Below, in pieces: positions 27,984-37,321 of a stretch of 64,000 nucleotides of DNA. This DNA is from Brevibacterium daeguense (GTDB lineage Bacteria; Actinomycetota; Actinomycetes; Actinomycetales; Brevibacteriaceae), in NCBI RefSeq assembly GCF_021729135.1, contig NZ_JAJTWW010000015.1, positions 124,001-188,000 on the forward strand. Direction: 5' to 3'. Numbering within the stretch: position 1 is the first letter of the stretch; the number at the start of each line of letters is the position of its first letter. The translations under genes were made by a program, and so were the position numbers. Under the pieces are notes generated by a model that did no database searches, had not been told where the DNA came from, and saw nothing but the letters and a program-made list of their open reading frames with translations.

Positions 27984-29900
27984 ATGGAACAGCGGTGGCG
28001 GCGCGACGCGCAGGATTCGCCGACGAGTTCCCGATCGTGGATCGCGGTGCTCGGTGCCCTCGGCGTGGTCTTCGGCGACATCGGCACGAGCCCGCTGTAC
28101 GCCCTGCACACCGCGTTCAGTATGGAGCACAACGCGGTCAGTGTCTCGCAGGAGAACGTGTACGGCATCATCTCCATGGTCGCGTGGACGATCACGCTCA
28201 TCGTCACCGGCAAGTACGTGCTGCTGGTGACGAGAGCCGACAACGACGGTCAGGGCGGGATTCTCGCGCTGCTGGCGCTGCTCCGCCGTCACGTGCGTGG
28301 CCGGAGGGGCCTGGCTGTCGTGACAGTCCTCGGGATGCTCGGGGCGTCTTTGTTCTTCGGGGATGCAATCATCACTCCCGCGATCTCGGTGGTGAGCGCT
28401 GTGGAGGGCCTGGTGGTGGTCTCACCGCAGCTGGGGCATCTTGTGGTCCCGGTGTCGGCTGCTGTCCTCGTCGTCCTGTTCGCCGTTCAGCCCTTCGGGA
28501 CGGGTCGGGTGGGCCGCGCCTTCGGACCGGTCATGCTCGGCTGGTTCGCGACGCTGGCCGTGCTCGGAATTCCGCAGATCGTGGCGCACCCTCAGATCCT
28601 CGCCGGCCTGTCGCCGCATTGGGCGATCGAGCTCGTGATTCGCCAGCCGTTCCAGTCGTTCGTGCTCCTCGGGGCAGTGGTGCTCACCGTGACCGGCGCA
28701 GAGGCGCTGTACGCCGACCTCGGGCATTTCGGTGCTCGCGCGGTGCGTCTGGGGTGGCTGACGGTGGTGATGCCGGCCCTCCTGCTCGTCTACCTGGGGC
28801 AGGGAGCACTCGTGATCTCCCAACCCGGTGCCGTGAGCAACCCGTTGTTCCATCTCGCCCCGCCGGTCCTGCAGCTCCCGTTGGTCATCTACGCCACGGT
28901 CGCGACCATCATCGCTTCGCAGGCGGTGATCTCCGGGGCGTTCTCGGTGACCCGTCAGGCCATGCGCCTCGGCCTGCTGCCTCGTCTGGCAGTGAAGCAC
29001 ACCTCCCGCCAAGAGGAGGGCCAGGTCTACCTCCCGGCGGTCAACTGGGTGCTGTTCATCAGCGTCCTGGCTCTCGTCCTGATCTTCTCCTCGTCCGCGG
29101 AACTGGCCAGCGCCTACGGGCTCGCCGTCACCGGTACCCTGATCCTCGAATCCTGCATATTCCTGGTGTTCGCTCATGCGGTCTGGGGCTGGGGGAGGTG
29201 GAACATGGTCGCATATGTGGCGGCGATCGGCGTTCTGGAGATCCTTCTCTTCGCCGCGAACACCGCCAAGCTCTTCGCCGGCGGGTGGCTGCCCGTGGCA
29301 GTGGCGGCGGTCATGATGCTGATCATGACGACCTGGCAGCGCGGATATCAGCAGGTGTCCGAGGCGCGCCGGGCGATGGAGGGGCCGCTCACCCCGTTCA
29401 TCGCGTCCCTCCAGGGGTCCGGCATCCGCCGAGAGCCCGGTGTGGCGGTGTTTCCTCACCCGGGCAGGTACACCACTCCGCTGGCGATGAAGCAGTGCGT
29501 GAAACGATTCCATCTGCTCCACGAGCACGTGATCATCGTGCGACTGGTCAACGCCGATGTGCCGCACATCCGACGGTCGGACCGCATCTCGGTCGACAAT
29601 GCCGGGTTCGCTTCGGACGGAGTCGTGCACGTGACCGTCCGTGTCGGGTTCAACGACCGGCAGGACATACCGCAGAACCTCGACCTCGCCATCGGCCGCA
29701 CCCGCGAACTCGACATCGACCTCGACGGCGCCGTCTACTTCCTCTCGGTGCTCACCCTGCGTCCACCCCGCGCGCATCGCCTTCGGGACTGGCGGGAGAA
29801 GCTCTTCCTCGCGCTGGAGAAGAACCAGGCCAACCGCACCGAGGTCTTCCACCTGCCCCCGACCCGTACGATCGTGCTGGGTTCCGAGCTGCACGTCTGA
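27984..29900 (+). CDS. kup: Kup-type potassium uptake protein
   Basis: Proton-coupled potassium importer with about 12 membrane helices and a cytoplasmic C-terminal domain. GALGVVFGDIGTSPLYALH at the first helix is the family hallmark; NDGQGGILALLALLR and the GAVVLTVTGAEALYADLGHF segment follow. From the chosen ATG (MEQRWRRDAQDS) it has 638 residues, normal for Kup. The start is uncertain: CAGGAG lies 13 nt upstream, and the frame stays open 76 codons earlier. No c-di-AMP riboswitch is seen, and the divergent region leaves little room for one. Confidence 0.93.
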   Translation: MEQRWRRDAQDSPTSSRSWIAVLGALGVVFGDIGTSPLYALHTAFSMEHNAVSVSQENVYGIISMVAWTITLIVTGKYVLLVTRADNDGQGGILALLALLRRHVRGRRGLAVVTVLGMLGASLFFGDAIITPAISVVSAVEGLVVVSPQLGHLVVPVSAAVLVVLFAVQPFGTGRVGRAFGPVMLGWFATLAVLGIPQIVAHPQILAGLSPHWAIELVIRQPFQSFVLLGAVVLTVTGAEALYADLGHFGARAVRLGWLTVVMPALLLVYLGQGALVISQPGAVSNPLFHLAPPVLQLPLVIYATVATIIASQAVISGAFSVTRQAMRLGLLPRLAVKHTSRQEEGQVYLPAVNWVLFISVLALVLIFSSSAELASAYGLAVTGTLILESCIFLVFAHAVWGWGRWNMVAYVAAIGVLEILLFAANTAKLFAGGWLPVAVAAVMMLIMTTWQRGYQQVSEARRAMEGPLTPFIASLQGSGIRREPGVAVFPHPGRYTTPLAMKQCVKRFHLLHEHVIIVRLVNADVPHIRRSDRISVDNAGFASDGVVHVTVRVGFNDRQDIPQNLDLAIGRTRELDIDLDGAVYFLSVLTLRPPRAHRLRDWREKLFLALEKNQANRTEVFHLPPTRTIVLGSELHV

Positions 29901-29910
29901 GGGTCGAGGC

Positions 29911-29948
29911 GGCGGACGGCGGAAGTGTCGGCGGACGGCGGAAGTGTC
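29911..29948. repeat. 19-bp perfect tandem repeat after kup
   Basis: GGCGGACGGCGGAAGTGTC twice without a gap, beginning 11 nt after the kup stop codon. Confidence 0.85.
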
Positions 29949-29981
29949 GGCGGCCGGGCAATGGAAGTGGAGGAGGTGATC

Positions 29982-30734
29982 ATGCCGCAGTGGGTGATGG
30001 CCGGCGGGGCAGGCCTGATGGCCGGAGGCGCCCTGCTGCTGGGCAGTGTGATCGCATGGCTCGTGTCCGTGCCCACGCGCGTCGTGGCCGCTGTCATGGC
30101 GTTCGGCTCCGGCGTGCTGATCTCGGCCCTTGCCTTCGAACTGGTTCAGGAGGCGGCAGAGCAGGGCGGGCTGATCGCCACCGCCGCCGGGTTCCTCGTC
30201 GGGTCGGTGGTCTACGTGGGCCTGAATGTGCTCCTGGCGCGCTACGGCGCGAGGCACCGCAAACGCTCCGGCAACCAGCAGCCTTCCCAGGAGGATCAGG
30301 CCGGTAGCGGCGGGGCCATCGCAATCGGAGCACTGCTCGATGGGATTCCCGAGTCCATGGTGCTGGGCTTGAGTCTCCTCACCGGGTCCGGGGTGAGTGT
30401 GGCGATGTTCGCCGCTGTGTTCATCTCCAACGTCCCCGAAGGCCTGTCGAGCACCGCTGGATGGAAGAAGGCGGGACGCAGCCGCGGGTATGTCTTCGGC
30501 ATCTGGACCGGGATCGCAGTCATCTCCGGCATCGCCGCGCTGGCCGGCTACCTGCTGCTGGACGGCGCACCACCGGCCACGCTGGCCTTCGTCAATGCCC
30601 TGGCCGCCGGAGCGATTCTCGCCATGATCACCGACACCATGATCCCCGAGGCGTTCGAGTCGGCAGCCATGTACTCCGGACTCATCGCCACCCTGGGTTT
30701 TCTCGCGGCGTTCAGCCTCCACCGCCTTGGGTGA
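29982..30734 (+). CDS. ZIP family metal transporter
   Basis: Eight-helix ZIP-type transporter of 250 residues. The paired family motifs are GALLDGIPESMVLGLSLL and AAVFISNVPEGLSSTAG; in the first, Asp stands where many ZIPs have His in the metal site, which may change metal preference. The cytosolic loop after helix 3 (RHRKRSGNQQPSQED) is short and without a His cluster. ATG at 29982 has an almost perfect AGGAGGTGAT, so the ATG 57 nt upstream is rejected. Likely co-transcribed with kup. Metal unknown. Confidence 0.85.
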   Translation: MPQWVMAGGAGLMAGGALLLGSVIAWLVSVPTRVVAAVMAFGSGVLISALAFELVQEAAEQGGLIATAAGFLVGSVVYVGLNVLLARYGARHRKRSGNQQPSQEDQAGSGGAIAIGALLDGIPESMVLGLSLLTGSGVSVAMFAAVFISNVPEGLSSTAGWKKAGRSRGYVFGIWTGIAVISGIAALAGYLLLDGAPPATLAFVNALAAGAILAMITDTMIPEAFESAAMYSGLIATLGFLAAFSLHRLG

Positions 30735-31002
30735 CAGCGGACTGGGGGCACGGTCGACCTGAGCCGGCTTCTCCGAATGCCCTGAGATGCCCAACACCGC
30801 AGTCGAGCGTTCAGCAGTTCTTGCCATATATCGGGGCTCGTCCGGCGGGCAGAATGTGAGCACAGCGTCGGTGTGCCGTGCAGATCTGCCAGCGGAATCC
30901 GAAGTCACTCCTCCACTGGAGCAATCAGTCGACGAAGCAGTCGACGAGGACCTCGGACCGCACGAACCGCCGACGGCGAAGATTCCCAACGCGAGGACAG
31001 CG

Positions 31003-33279
31003 ATGACGACAACCGCGCACGGACGACGGCCCGGCGACGCGCACCAGTTCGATGACGGAGGCCGGCCCGATGACGGACGACGGACCGCGAGCGCAAGCCG
31101 GACCGGCAGCAGCGGGAGCGGCCGACGGATCAGGATCGGCATCGACACCGGCGGGACCTTCACCGATGTCGTCGCGTTCGACGAGGAGTCGGGCACGCTG
31201 ACGACGACGAAGTCGCCCTCGACCCCGGCGAACCCCGCCGACGGCTTCATCACCGGGATCGAGAAGGTGCTGCAGATCCTCGGCGTCTCCGGCACGCGGA
31301 TCAGCGCGGTCAGTCACGGCACCACGGTCGCGACCAACCAGCTGCTCGAGGGCAAGATCGAGAAGCTCGGCTTCATCACCACCGAAGGCTACGAGTTCGT
31401 CCTCGAGATCGCCCGCCAGGCGGTCCCCGACGGCTACGGGAACTCCTACTTCTGGGTCAAGCCTGAGCGCATCGTGCCGGCGGACCTCGTCAAGACGGTG
31501 GGCGGGCGCCTCGCGTTCGACGGCTCCGAGATCCGGCCCTTCGACGAGGACGGAGCGCGTGCCACCGCCCGCTGGTTCCGCGAGCAGGGCATCATGACCC
31601 TCGGCGTGAACCTGCTCCACGCCTATGCCAATCCGTCGCATGAGCAGCGGATGCGCCGGATCCTCGCCGAGGAGCACCCCGAGGCGATCGTCTCCCTGTC
31701 CTCGGAGGTGCTCCGGGAATACCGCGAGTACGAGCGGTCCATGACCACGCTCGTCGACGCCGCGGTGAAGCCGACTGTCGGCCGCTACGTGCAGAACATC
31801 CACGAGCGCCTCGACCGGTTCACCGGCTCCGCAGCCGATCCGGCCGGAGACCACATCCCCTTCTACATCATGAAGTCGAACGGGGGAGTCCTCTCCGCCG
31901 CCGAGGTCGTCAACCAGCCGATCACCACCGTCCTCTCCGGACCGGCGGCAGGAGCCCTGGGTGCCGGCCTCATCACCCGGACCGCGGGCTTCACCAAGGT
32001 GCTGACCTGCGACGGCGGCGGCACCTCGACCGATGTCGCCGTCATCCGCGACGGCGAACCCGAACTCACCACCGAGGGCACGGTGGGCACCTATCCGTCC
32101 AAGATCCCGATGATCGACGTCGTCACCGTCGGCGCCGGCGGCGGTTCGATCGCCTGGACCACGCCGGAGGGACAGCTCAAGGTCGGCCCGCATTCGGCCG
32201 GTGCTGATCCCGGGCCGATCTGCTACCGGCAGGGTGGCACCGAGCCCACCATCACCGACGCCCACCTGGCACTCGGCCGGATTCCACCCCACCTCCTCGG
32301 CGGCGAGATCCCCCTCGACGTCGACGCGGCCCGCGCCGGCGTCGCGGAGATCGGCGGGCGCCTCGGGATCGGCCTGGAGAAGGCCGCGGCCGGGATCCTG
32401 GAGATCTCCGCGTGGAATCAGGCCAACGCGCTGCGCCAGATCTCGGTCAAGCGCGGCCTGGACGTCCGCGAGTTCATGCTCGCCACCTTCGGCGGCTCCG
32501 GCTCGCTGCTGGCCTGCAGACTCGTCGACATCCTCGGCCTGGCCGGTGTCGTCGTGCCGCAGAACCCCGGCAACGTGTCCGCGTTCGGACTGCTGACCGT
32601 CGACGTCAAGAACGACTACGTGCAGACGGCCGTGGCGAAGGACGACGCCCTCGACCTGGCCGGCGTGCAGCGGCTGTTCGAGGAGCTGCAGGGCAAGGCC
32701 GCCCGGGCGCTCACCCAGGAGGGCTTCCCCACCTCGCATCATCGCTTCGCCCGCTCGGTCGACCTGCGCTACTTCGGTCAGGCCTTCGAGGTCCGCGTGC
32801 CGGCCCCCGACGGCGCCATCACCCGCGACTGGGCCGACCAGGTCGCTCACTCGTTCCATGCCGAGCACCGCCAGCTCTACGGCTATGACTTCCGCGGCGA
32901 CCCCACGCAGCAGGTCGAATGGGTCAACTTCCGGGTCTCCGGGATCGGGCCCATCACCCGGCCCCAGCTGCTGCCGATCGGGAAGGCCTCCGAGGCGCCC
33001 GCCCTGTCCCAGCGCGCCCGGACCGGCACCCGTCAGGTCTGCTTCGACGCCGACGCCGGCTACGTGCCCGCCGCCGTGTACTGGCGGCCCGAGCTCCTCG
33101 ACGGCGACGTCGTCGCAGGTCCGGCGATCGTCGAGGAGTACGGGGCGACCGTGCCCATCCACCCCGGCTTCAGCGCCCGCGTCGATTCCATCGGCAACCT
33201 CGTCATCACCAGGGACTCCGCCACCGCACAGGCTCCCACCGCACCCGCCACCGCATCCGCACCCGAGGAGAAGCAGTGA
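31003..33279 (+). CDS. hyuA: hydantoinase/oxoprolinase family protein, subunit A
   Basis: ATP-binding subunit of an HyuA/HyuB enzyme (N-methylhydantoinase, 5-oxoprolinase and acetone/acetophenone carboxylase relatives) that phosphorylates and opens a cyclic amide or activates a carbonyl. GIDTGGTFTDVVAF (phosphate-1 loop), SHGTTVATNQLLEGK and CDGGGTSTDVAVI (phosphate-2) are clear. ATG at 31003 has GAGGA seven nt upstream; 758 aa, with about 45 extra N-terminal residues before the ATPase. Its stop overlaps the hyuB start by GTGA. It opens the rightward run towards carbamate kinase and molybdenum maturation genes. Upstream 268 nt (30735-31002) contain no gene; CCATATATCGG at 30824-30834 may be a regulatory site. 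Confidence 0.92.
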   Translation: MTTTAHGRRPGDAHQFDDGGRPDDGRRTASASRTGSSGSGRRIRIGIDTGGTFTDVVAFDEESGTLTTTKSPSTPANPADGFITGIEKVLQILGVSGTRISAVSHGTTVATNQLLEGKIEKLGFITTEGYEFVLEIARQAVPDGYGNSYFWVKPERIVPADLVKTVGGRLAFDGSEIRPFDEDGARATARWFREQGIMTLGVNLLHAYANPSHEQRMRRILAEEHPEAIVSLSSEVLREYREYERSMTTLVDAAVKPTVGRYVQNIHERLDRFTGSAADPAGDHIPFYIMKSNGGVLSAAEVVNQPITTVLSGPAAGALGAGLITRTAGFTKVLTCDGGGTSTDVAVIRDGEPELTTEGTVGTYPSKIPMIDVVTVGAGGGSIAWTTPEGQLKVGPHSAGADPGPICYRQGGTEPTITDAHLALGRIPPHLLGGEIPLDVDAARAGVAEIGGRLGIGLEKAAAGILEISAWNQANALRQISVKRGLDVREFMLATFGGSGSLLACRLVDILGLAGVVVPQNPGNVSAFGLLTVDVKNDYVQTAVAKDDALDLAGVQRLFEELQGKAARALTQEGFPTSHHRFARSVDLRYFGQAFEVRVPAPDGAITRDWADQVAHSFHAEHRQLYGYDFRGDPTQQVEWVNFRVSGIGPITRPQLLPIGKASEAPALSQRARTGTRQVCFDADAGYVPAAVYWRPELLDGDVVAGPAIVEEYGATVPIHPGFSARVDSIGNLVITRDSATAQAPTAPATASAPEEKQ

Positions 33280-35285
33280 CCGCGACCGACACCCCCGCCG
33301 GGTTCACCCTCTCGACCACCCCGCTGGCCGGTGATGAGCTGGCGGCTTACCTCGCCTCGGAGCCGGTCAACCCGGCCGGGCTGCCGACCGGCTACGAGCA
33401 CGGCAACCGGCTCACGCCGGAGGGCACCACCGTCGACCCGGTGCTCGTCGAGATCGTCGAGGGGACGCTGGCCAGCGTCGAGATGGAGGTCGAGACCGCG
33501 ATCGCGCGCACCTCCCGCTCGCCCATGATCCGCGACGCCCACGACTTCCGCGCCGGCATCCACGACCGCCAGCTGCGCAAGCTCACCGGCCGGTCCTACT
33601 CCGCGCTCGTCCACCCGATCGTGCGCGACTTCCCGCTGGAGACGATGCGCGACGGGGACGTGTTCTTCCACAACGACGTCTACGAATCCGAGGGCGGGAT
33701 CGGCCACCTGCCGGACTTGTGCGTGACCGTTCCGGTGTTCCATCGGGGCGAGGTGGTGTGCTTCGTCCAGGCGTTCGGCCACCACGACGACATCGGCGGC
33801 GCCGCGCCCGGGTCGATGCCCTCAGGCGCCACCTCGGTCCACGAGGAGGGCCTGGCCGTCCCGCCGATCAGGCTGTGGGATGCGGGCGTTCCCAACCGGG
33901 CCGCGCTGCGGATCATGACGCGCAATTCGCGGATGCCCGAATCGCTGGCCGCCGACCTCGACGCCGAATGCTCGGCCTGCCTGATGGGTGCCCGCCGGCT
34001 GGCCGAGCTGTTCGGCCGCTACGGCCGCGCCGACGTCGAAGCGGCCTTCGACACCATCCTTGACAACACCACCGAGGTGTACCGCCGCGAGATCCTGTCG
34101 AAGATCCCCGACGGCCAGTACGTGTGGGAGGACTACGCCGAGCACGACGGCGTGGCCGAACCGCAGCTGCACACCCAGCGCATCACCCTGACGAAGACCT
34201 CGACCGGCGGGCCCGGTGACGGGCCGCGGCTGATCATCGACTTCACCGGCACGGCCGCGCAGGCCGCCGGCCCGATCAACCATTGCGGCGACTACGTGGG
34301 CGGCAACTTCCTCAAGAAGTGGCTCGCACCGATCCTGCGCAACCTCGCCGCCACCCCGGAGCGGATGGGCGAGCTCGACGTCAACGAGGGCGTCGTGCCG
34401 CTCATCGAGATGCGGTTCCCGGAGAAGGGCACCCTGCTCACGCCCGTCTACCCCGCCCCCACGAACGCCCGGACCTTCGTGATCCTGCGACTGCTGGGCG
34501 TGCTCGCCGGGGTCGTCGCCAAGGCGGTCGAGGGCCGGATGCCCGCCGATCAGGAGACGATCCGCTACACCGGCGTGTACGGCACCGACTTCGACGGCAA
34601 GCCCTACCTCATGCGCGAGGTGCTGGGCGGTGGGTCCGGTGGCCGGTACTACGCCGACGGGGAGGACACCATCCACGTTGTGCCCGACTCCCGCAACCTG
34701 CCCACCGAGTTCACCGAATCTCGGTTCCCATTCCTCGTCGAGCGCCTCGGCCTGGCCGTGGATTCGGGCGGCCCCGGTCGCCACCGAGGCGGACTGGGCT
34801 ACGAGAAGCACATCCGGATGCTGCGTGACGGCCACTTCATGTCGATCGCGGACCGCTCGATCCTCGCCTGCTGGGGCGTCAAGGGCGGCAAGGCCGGCAA
34901 GCCGTTCCAGGTCACGATCGATCCTGGCGGTCCCAGCGAGCGGGAGGTCGACGCGCTCGCCGACGCCGAGCCGATCAGGGCCGGCGAGGTCGTGCGCATC
35001 CGGACCACGGGCGGTGGCGGCTGGGGCGACCCGCTCGAGCGCCCCCTCGACGAGGTCGAGCGCGATCTGCGCTGGGGCAAGGTCAGCTTCGCAGGCGCCC
35101 GGAACGACTACGGAGTGGTCGCCACCGGCACCAAGGAGGACCCGCGGATCGACGCTGCGGCGAGCGCCGAGCTGCGCGAGCAGCGCCGCCGGGAAGCGGG
35201 CGACGTCCCCTTCTTCGACCGCGGACCCGGCTACGCGCGGCTGAACCCGGACGGCGCCTCGGCGGCCGACGTCGACTGGCTGTGA
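33276..35285 (+). CDS. hyuB: hydantoinase/oxoprolinase family protein, subunit B
   Basis: Partner of the preceding HyuA; together they hydrolyse or carboxylate a cyclic amide or ketone at the cost of ATP. Landmarks include the VEGTLASVEMEVETAIARTSRSPMI block split by family convention, GDVFFHNDVYESEGGIGHL, VCFVQAFGHHDDIGG and the C-terminal GGGGWGDPLERP. GTG at 33276 overlaps the hyuA stop and has GAGGAGAAG upstream; the longer frame is inside hyuA. Length 669 aa, with an N-terminal extension of about 50 residues. Exact substrate not readable; neighbours suggest a ureide. Confidence 0.92.
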   Translation: MTATDTPAGFTLSTTPLAGDELAAYLASEPVNPAGLPTGYEHGNRLTPEGTTVDPVLVEIVEGTLASVEMEVETAIARTSRSPMIRDAHDFRAGIHDRQLRKLTGRSYSALVHPIVRDFPLETMRDGDVFFHNDVYESEGGIGHLPDLCVTVPVFHRGEVVCFVQAFGHHDDIGGAAPGSMPSGATSVHEEGLAVPPIRLWDAGVPNRAALRIMTRNSRMPESLAADLDAECSACLMGARRLAELFGRYGRADVEAAFDTILDNTTEVYRREILSKIPDGQYVWEDYAEHDGVAEPQLHTQRITLTKTSTGGPGDGPRLIIDFTGTAAQAAGPINHCGDYVGGNFLKKWLAPILRNLAATPERMGELDVNEGVVPLIEMRFPEKGTLLTPVYPAPTNARTFVILRLLGVLAGVVAKAVEGRMPADQETIRYTGVYGTDFDGKPYLMREVLGGGSGGRYYADGEDTIHVVPDSRNLPTEFTESRFPFLVERLGLAVDSGGPGRHRGGLGYEKHIRMLRDGHFMSIADRSILACWGVKGGKAGKPFQVTIDPGGPSEREVDALADAEPIRAGEVVRIRTTGGGGWGDPLERPLDEVERDLRWGKVSFAGARNDYGVVATGTKEDPRIDAAASAELREQRRREAGDVPFFDRGPGYARLNPDGASAADVDWL

Positions 35286-35358
35286 GCCGGATGGACAGGG
35301 ATGTGGGTGGCGACGTGTTCGGTGTCGTGGTCGGGGTCGCGGTCAGGGCGGCGAAACG

Positions 35359-36345
35359 ATGAGAGTGCTCGTGGCCCTGGGCGGCAACGCGATGACCGCG
35401 GCCGACGGCTCCGTCAGCGCCGAGGACCAGCGGCAGGCGATCAGCCGGGCGTGCGTGCCGCTGGCCGAGCTCGTCGAGGCCGGGCACGAGGTCGTGATCA
35501 CGCACGGCAACGGGCCGCAGGTGGGCAACATCCTGCGCAAGAACGAGCTCGCCGCCGGCGAGTTGCCGCCGGTGTCGCTCGACTGGTGCGGGGCGCAGAC
35601 GCAGGGCACGCTCGGCTTCACCATCGTCAACCAGCTGGAGAAGGAGCTGCACCGGCGCGGGCTTGAGCGGCGGGGGCTCGGGCGGCGGGTCGTCGCGCTG
35701 GTCACCCGCACTCGGGTCGACCCCGCCGACCCCGCCTTCGCGAATCCGGTCAAGCCGATCGGCCAGTACCGCGACGCGGAGTACGCGCAGTCGATGAGCA
35801 CCCACGGTCAGCACTGGCGGGACGTCGGAGCGAAGGGCTGGCGGCGCGTGGTTCCCTCGCCGGCCCCGGTCGAGGTGCTGGAGACTGAGACGATCACCCA
35901 CCTCGTCGACCAGGGCTGGCTGGTCGTGGCCGCCGGCGGGGGCGGCATTCCGGTGATCGCCGACGACGGCGGAGTCCGCGGGGTGGAGGCTGTCATCGAC
36001 AAGGACCTGACGGCGGCGCGGCTCGCCCGCTCAGTCGGCGCCGAGGTGCTCGTCATCGCCACCGACGTCGACCACGCGGTCGTCGGCTACGGGACGGCCG
36101 ACGAGCGTCCGATCGAGCGGATCGACCCCGAGGCGCTGCAGACTCTCGTCGAGGAGGGCCACTTCGCCTCCGGATCGATGGGGCCGAAGGTGCAGGCGAT
36201 CCTCCAGTTCGTCGTCGAGGGCGGCACACGGGGCGTGATCACCTCGCTGCACCGCCTCGCCGAGGGAGTCGCCGGAGACGTGGGGACGGTGGTCAGCGCC
36301 GCCGCGGCCGGGACTTCGAGTGGTCAGGAAGGTGGAGTCCGATGA
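35359..36345 (+). CDS. arcC: carbamate kinase
   Basis: Converts carbamoyl phosphate and ADP to ATP, CO2 and ammonia in catabolic pathways (the E. coli allantoin-cluster enzyme is YbcF). Amino-acid-kinase motifs: ALGGNAM at the start, THGNGPQVGNILRKNE, the catalytic DKDLTAA and EEGHFASGSMGPKVQA. 328 aa, normal. No arginine deiminase or ornithine carbamoyltransferase is nearby, so its carbamoyl phosphate should come from another carbamoyltransferase; the FdrA-DUF1116 protein is the candidate. The final residues (SGQEGGVR) are encoded by the first copy of a tandem array. Confidence 0.93.
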   Translation: MRVLVALGGNAMTAADGSVSAEDQRQAISRACVPLAELVEAGHEVVITHGNGPQVGNILRKNELAAGELPPVSLDWCGAQTQGTLGFTIVNQLEKELHRRGLERRGLGRRVVALVTRTRVDPADPAFANPVKPIGQYRDAEYAQSMSTHGQHWRDVGAKGWRRVVPSPAPVEVLETETITHLVDQGWLVVAAGGGGIPVIADDGGVRGVEAVIDKDLTAARLARSVGAEVLVIATDVDHAVVGYGTADERPIERIDPEALQTLVEEGHFASGSMGPKVQAILQFVVEGGTRGVITSLHRLAEGVAGDVGTVVSAAAAGTSSGQEGGVR

Positions 36346-36450
36346 ATCGGATGGTCAGAACGGTGTGGGTGGTCAGAAGGGCTCGGACCGTTGCAACAAG
36401 TGGTCAGAAAGGTGCGTTCCGTTGAATCGAGTGGTCAGAAAAGTGCGTCC
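36321..36450. repeat. degenerate 31-bp tandem array at the end of arcC
   Basis: TGGTCAGRA begins units at 36321, 36352, 36370, 36401 and 36432; intervals are 31, 18, 31 and 31, so one unit is short. The first copy is coding in arcC; the rest is intergenic. The 280-nt gap to the next gene contains only this array, its inverted partner and a possible -10 box near 36580. Confidence 0.85.
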
Positions 36451-36516
36451 ATCGGGCCAATTCTCGAACTTCTGTGACCACTAGATTCTGGAGATCAAAC
36501 GTTTCTGACCACTCGA
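36427..36516. repeat. inverted repeat closing the arcC downstream array
   Basis: Fifteen-bp perfect arms TCGAGTGGTCAGAAA (36427-36441) and complement (36502-36516) enclose 60 nt that include another inverted copy with one extra base (TTCTGTGACCA). The transcript could fold into a long stem. Confidence 0.8.
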
Positions 36517-36625
36517 TGAGGTAGGTGCGGCGGGTGCACCGCATAGGGCCGGCGGCAACTGCTGAGGACTGCGATCACTGCATAGACTGGTCGTCCTGGT
36601 CAACGACGTCCTGGGAGGTATGGCG

Positions 36626-37321
36626 ATGAGGAAGCTGCCGGTGCCGGTCGCGGGTCTCCTGCTGGCTGCGGGTGGGGGACGGCGGTTGGGAATGCCCAAA
36701 GGCCTGCTCGTGGACGCCGACGGGATGCCGCGCATCGCCCGGGTCTGCGAACAGATGAGAGCGGCCGGCTGCAGTCCGATCGTCGTGGTGCTGGGTGCCT
36801 CCGCCGAAGAGGTGGCCTCCCTTTTGCCCGATCATGCCCAGGCCGTCGTGGCCGAGGACTGGGAGCACGGGATGAGTTCTTCGCTGACGGTCGGACTCAG
36901 CGCACTCACCGCCGGTTCGGGCTCAAGCAACGTACGCGGCACGGGCACCGATCCCGCCGCCGAGGCGCCTGCCGAGCTTCCCGCCGCAGAGGCGCCTGCC
37001 GAGCTTCCCGCCGCCGCCCTCGTCATGCTCGTCGACCTGCCGGATGTCGACGAGAACGCCATGACCCGGGTCATCGAATGCGGCTTCGAAGCGTTCCCCG
37101 AAGTCGAGAACGCGCTCGTGCGCGCCACCTGGGACAGCGAGCCCGGACACCCGGTGCTGCTCGGCCGCGTCCACTGGTCCGCTGCCATCCGCAGCGCCGT
37201 CGGGGATCAGGGGGCGCGGGCGCTGCTGGACGGCGCGGGGGTCTTCACGGTGGAGTGCGGCGATCTGGGCACCGGGCTCGACGTCGACCGGCCCGAGGAC
37301 CTCGAGGGGACGCCGCGATGA
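36626..37321 (+). CDS. MobA/MocA-like nucleotidyltransferase
   Basis: NTP transferase of the MobA-like family, probably adding CMP or GMP to the molybdenum cofactor for the hydroxylase encoded 15 kb downstream. LLLAAGGGRRLGMPKG is the nucleotide loop, VDLPDV the acidic metal site, and GHPVLLGR the cofactor-side motif. ATG at 36626 has GGGAGGT at 6-nt spacing; the ATG at 36620 is too close to it. The middle contains a duplicated 9-residue Ala/Glu/Pro block. Its stop overlaps the moxR start by ATGA, first gene of a tight four-gene operon. Confidence 0.88.
   Translation: MRKLPVPVAGLLLAAGGGRRLGMPKGLLVDADGMPRIARVCEQMRAAGCSPIVVVLGASAEEVASLLPDHAQAVVAEDWEHGMSSSLTVGLSALTAGSGSSNVRGTGTDPAAEAPAELPAAEAPAELPAAALVMLVDLPDVDENAMTRVIECGFEAFPEVENALVRATWDSEPGHPVLLGRVHWSAAIRSAVGDQGARALLDGAGVFTVECGDLGTGLDVDRPEDLEGTPR
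36962..37015 (+). repeat. 27-bp in-frame tandem repeat in the MobA-like gene
   Basis: Two 27-nt units with one difference encode the nonapeptide EAPAELPAA twice, next to a surface loop. Likely variable between strains. Confidence 0.85.
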
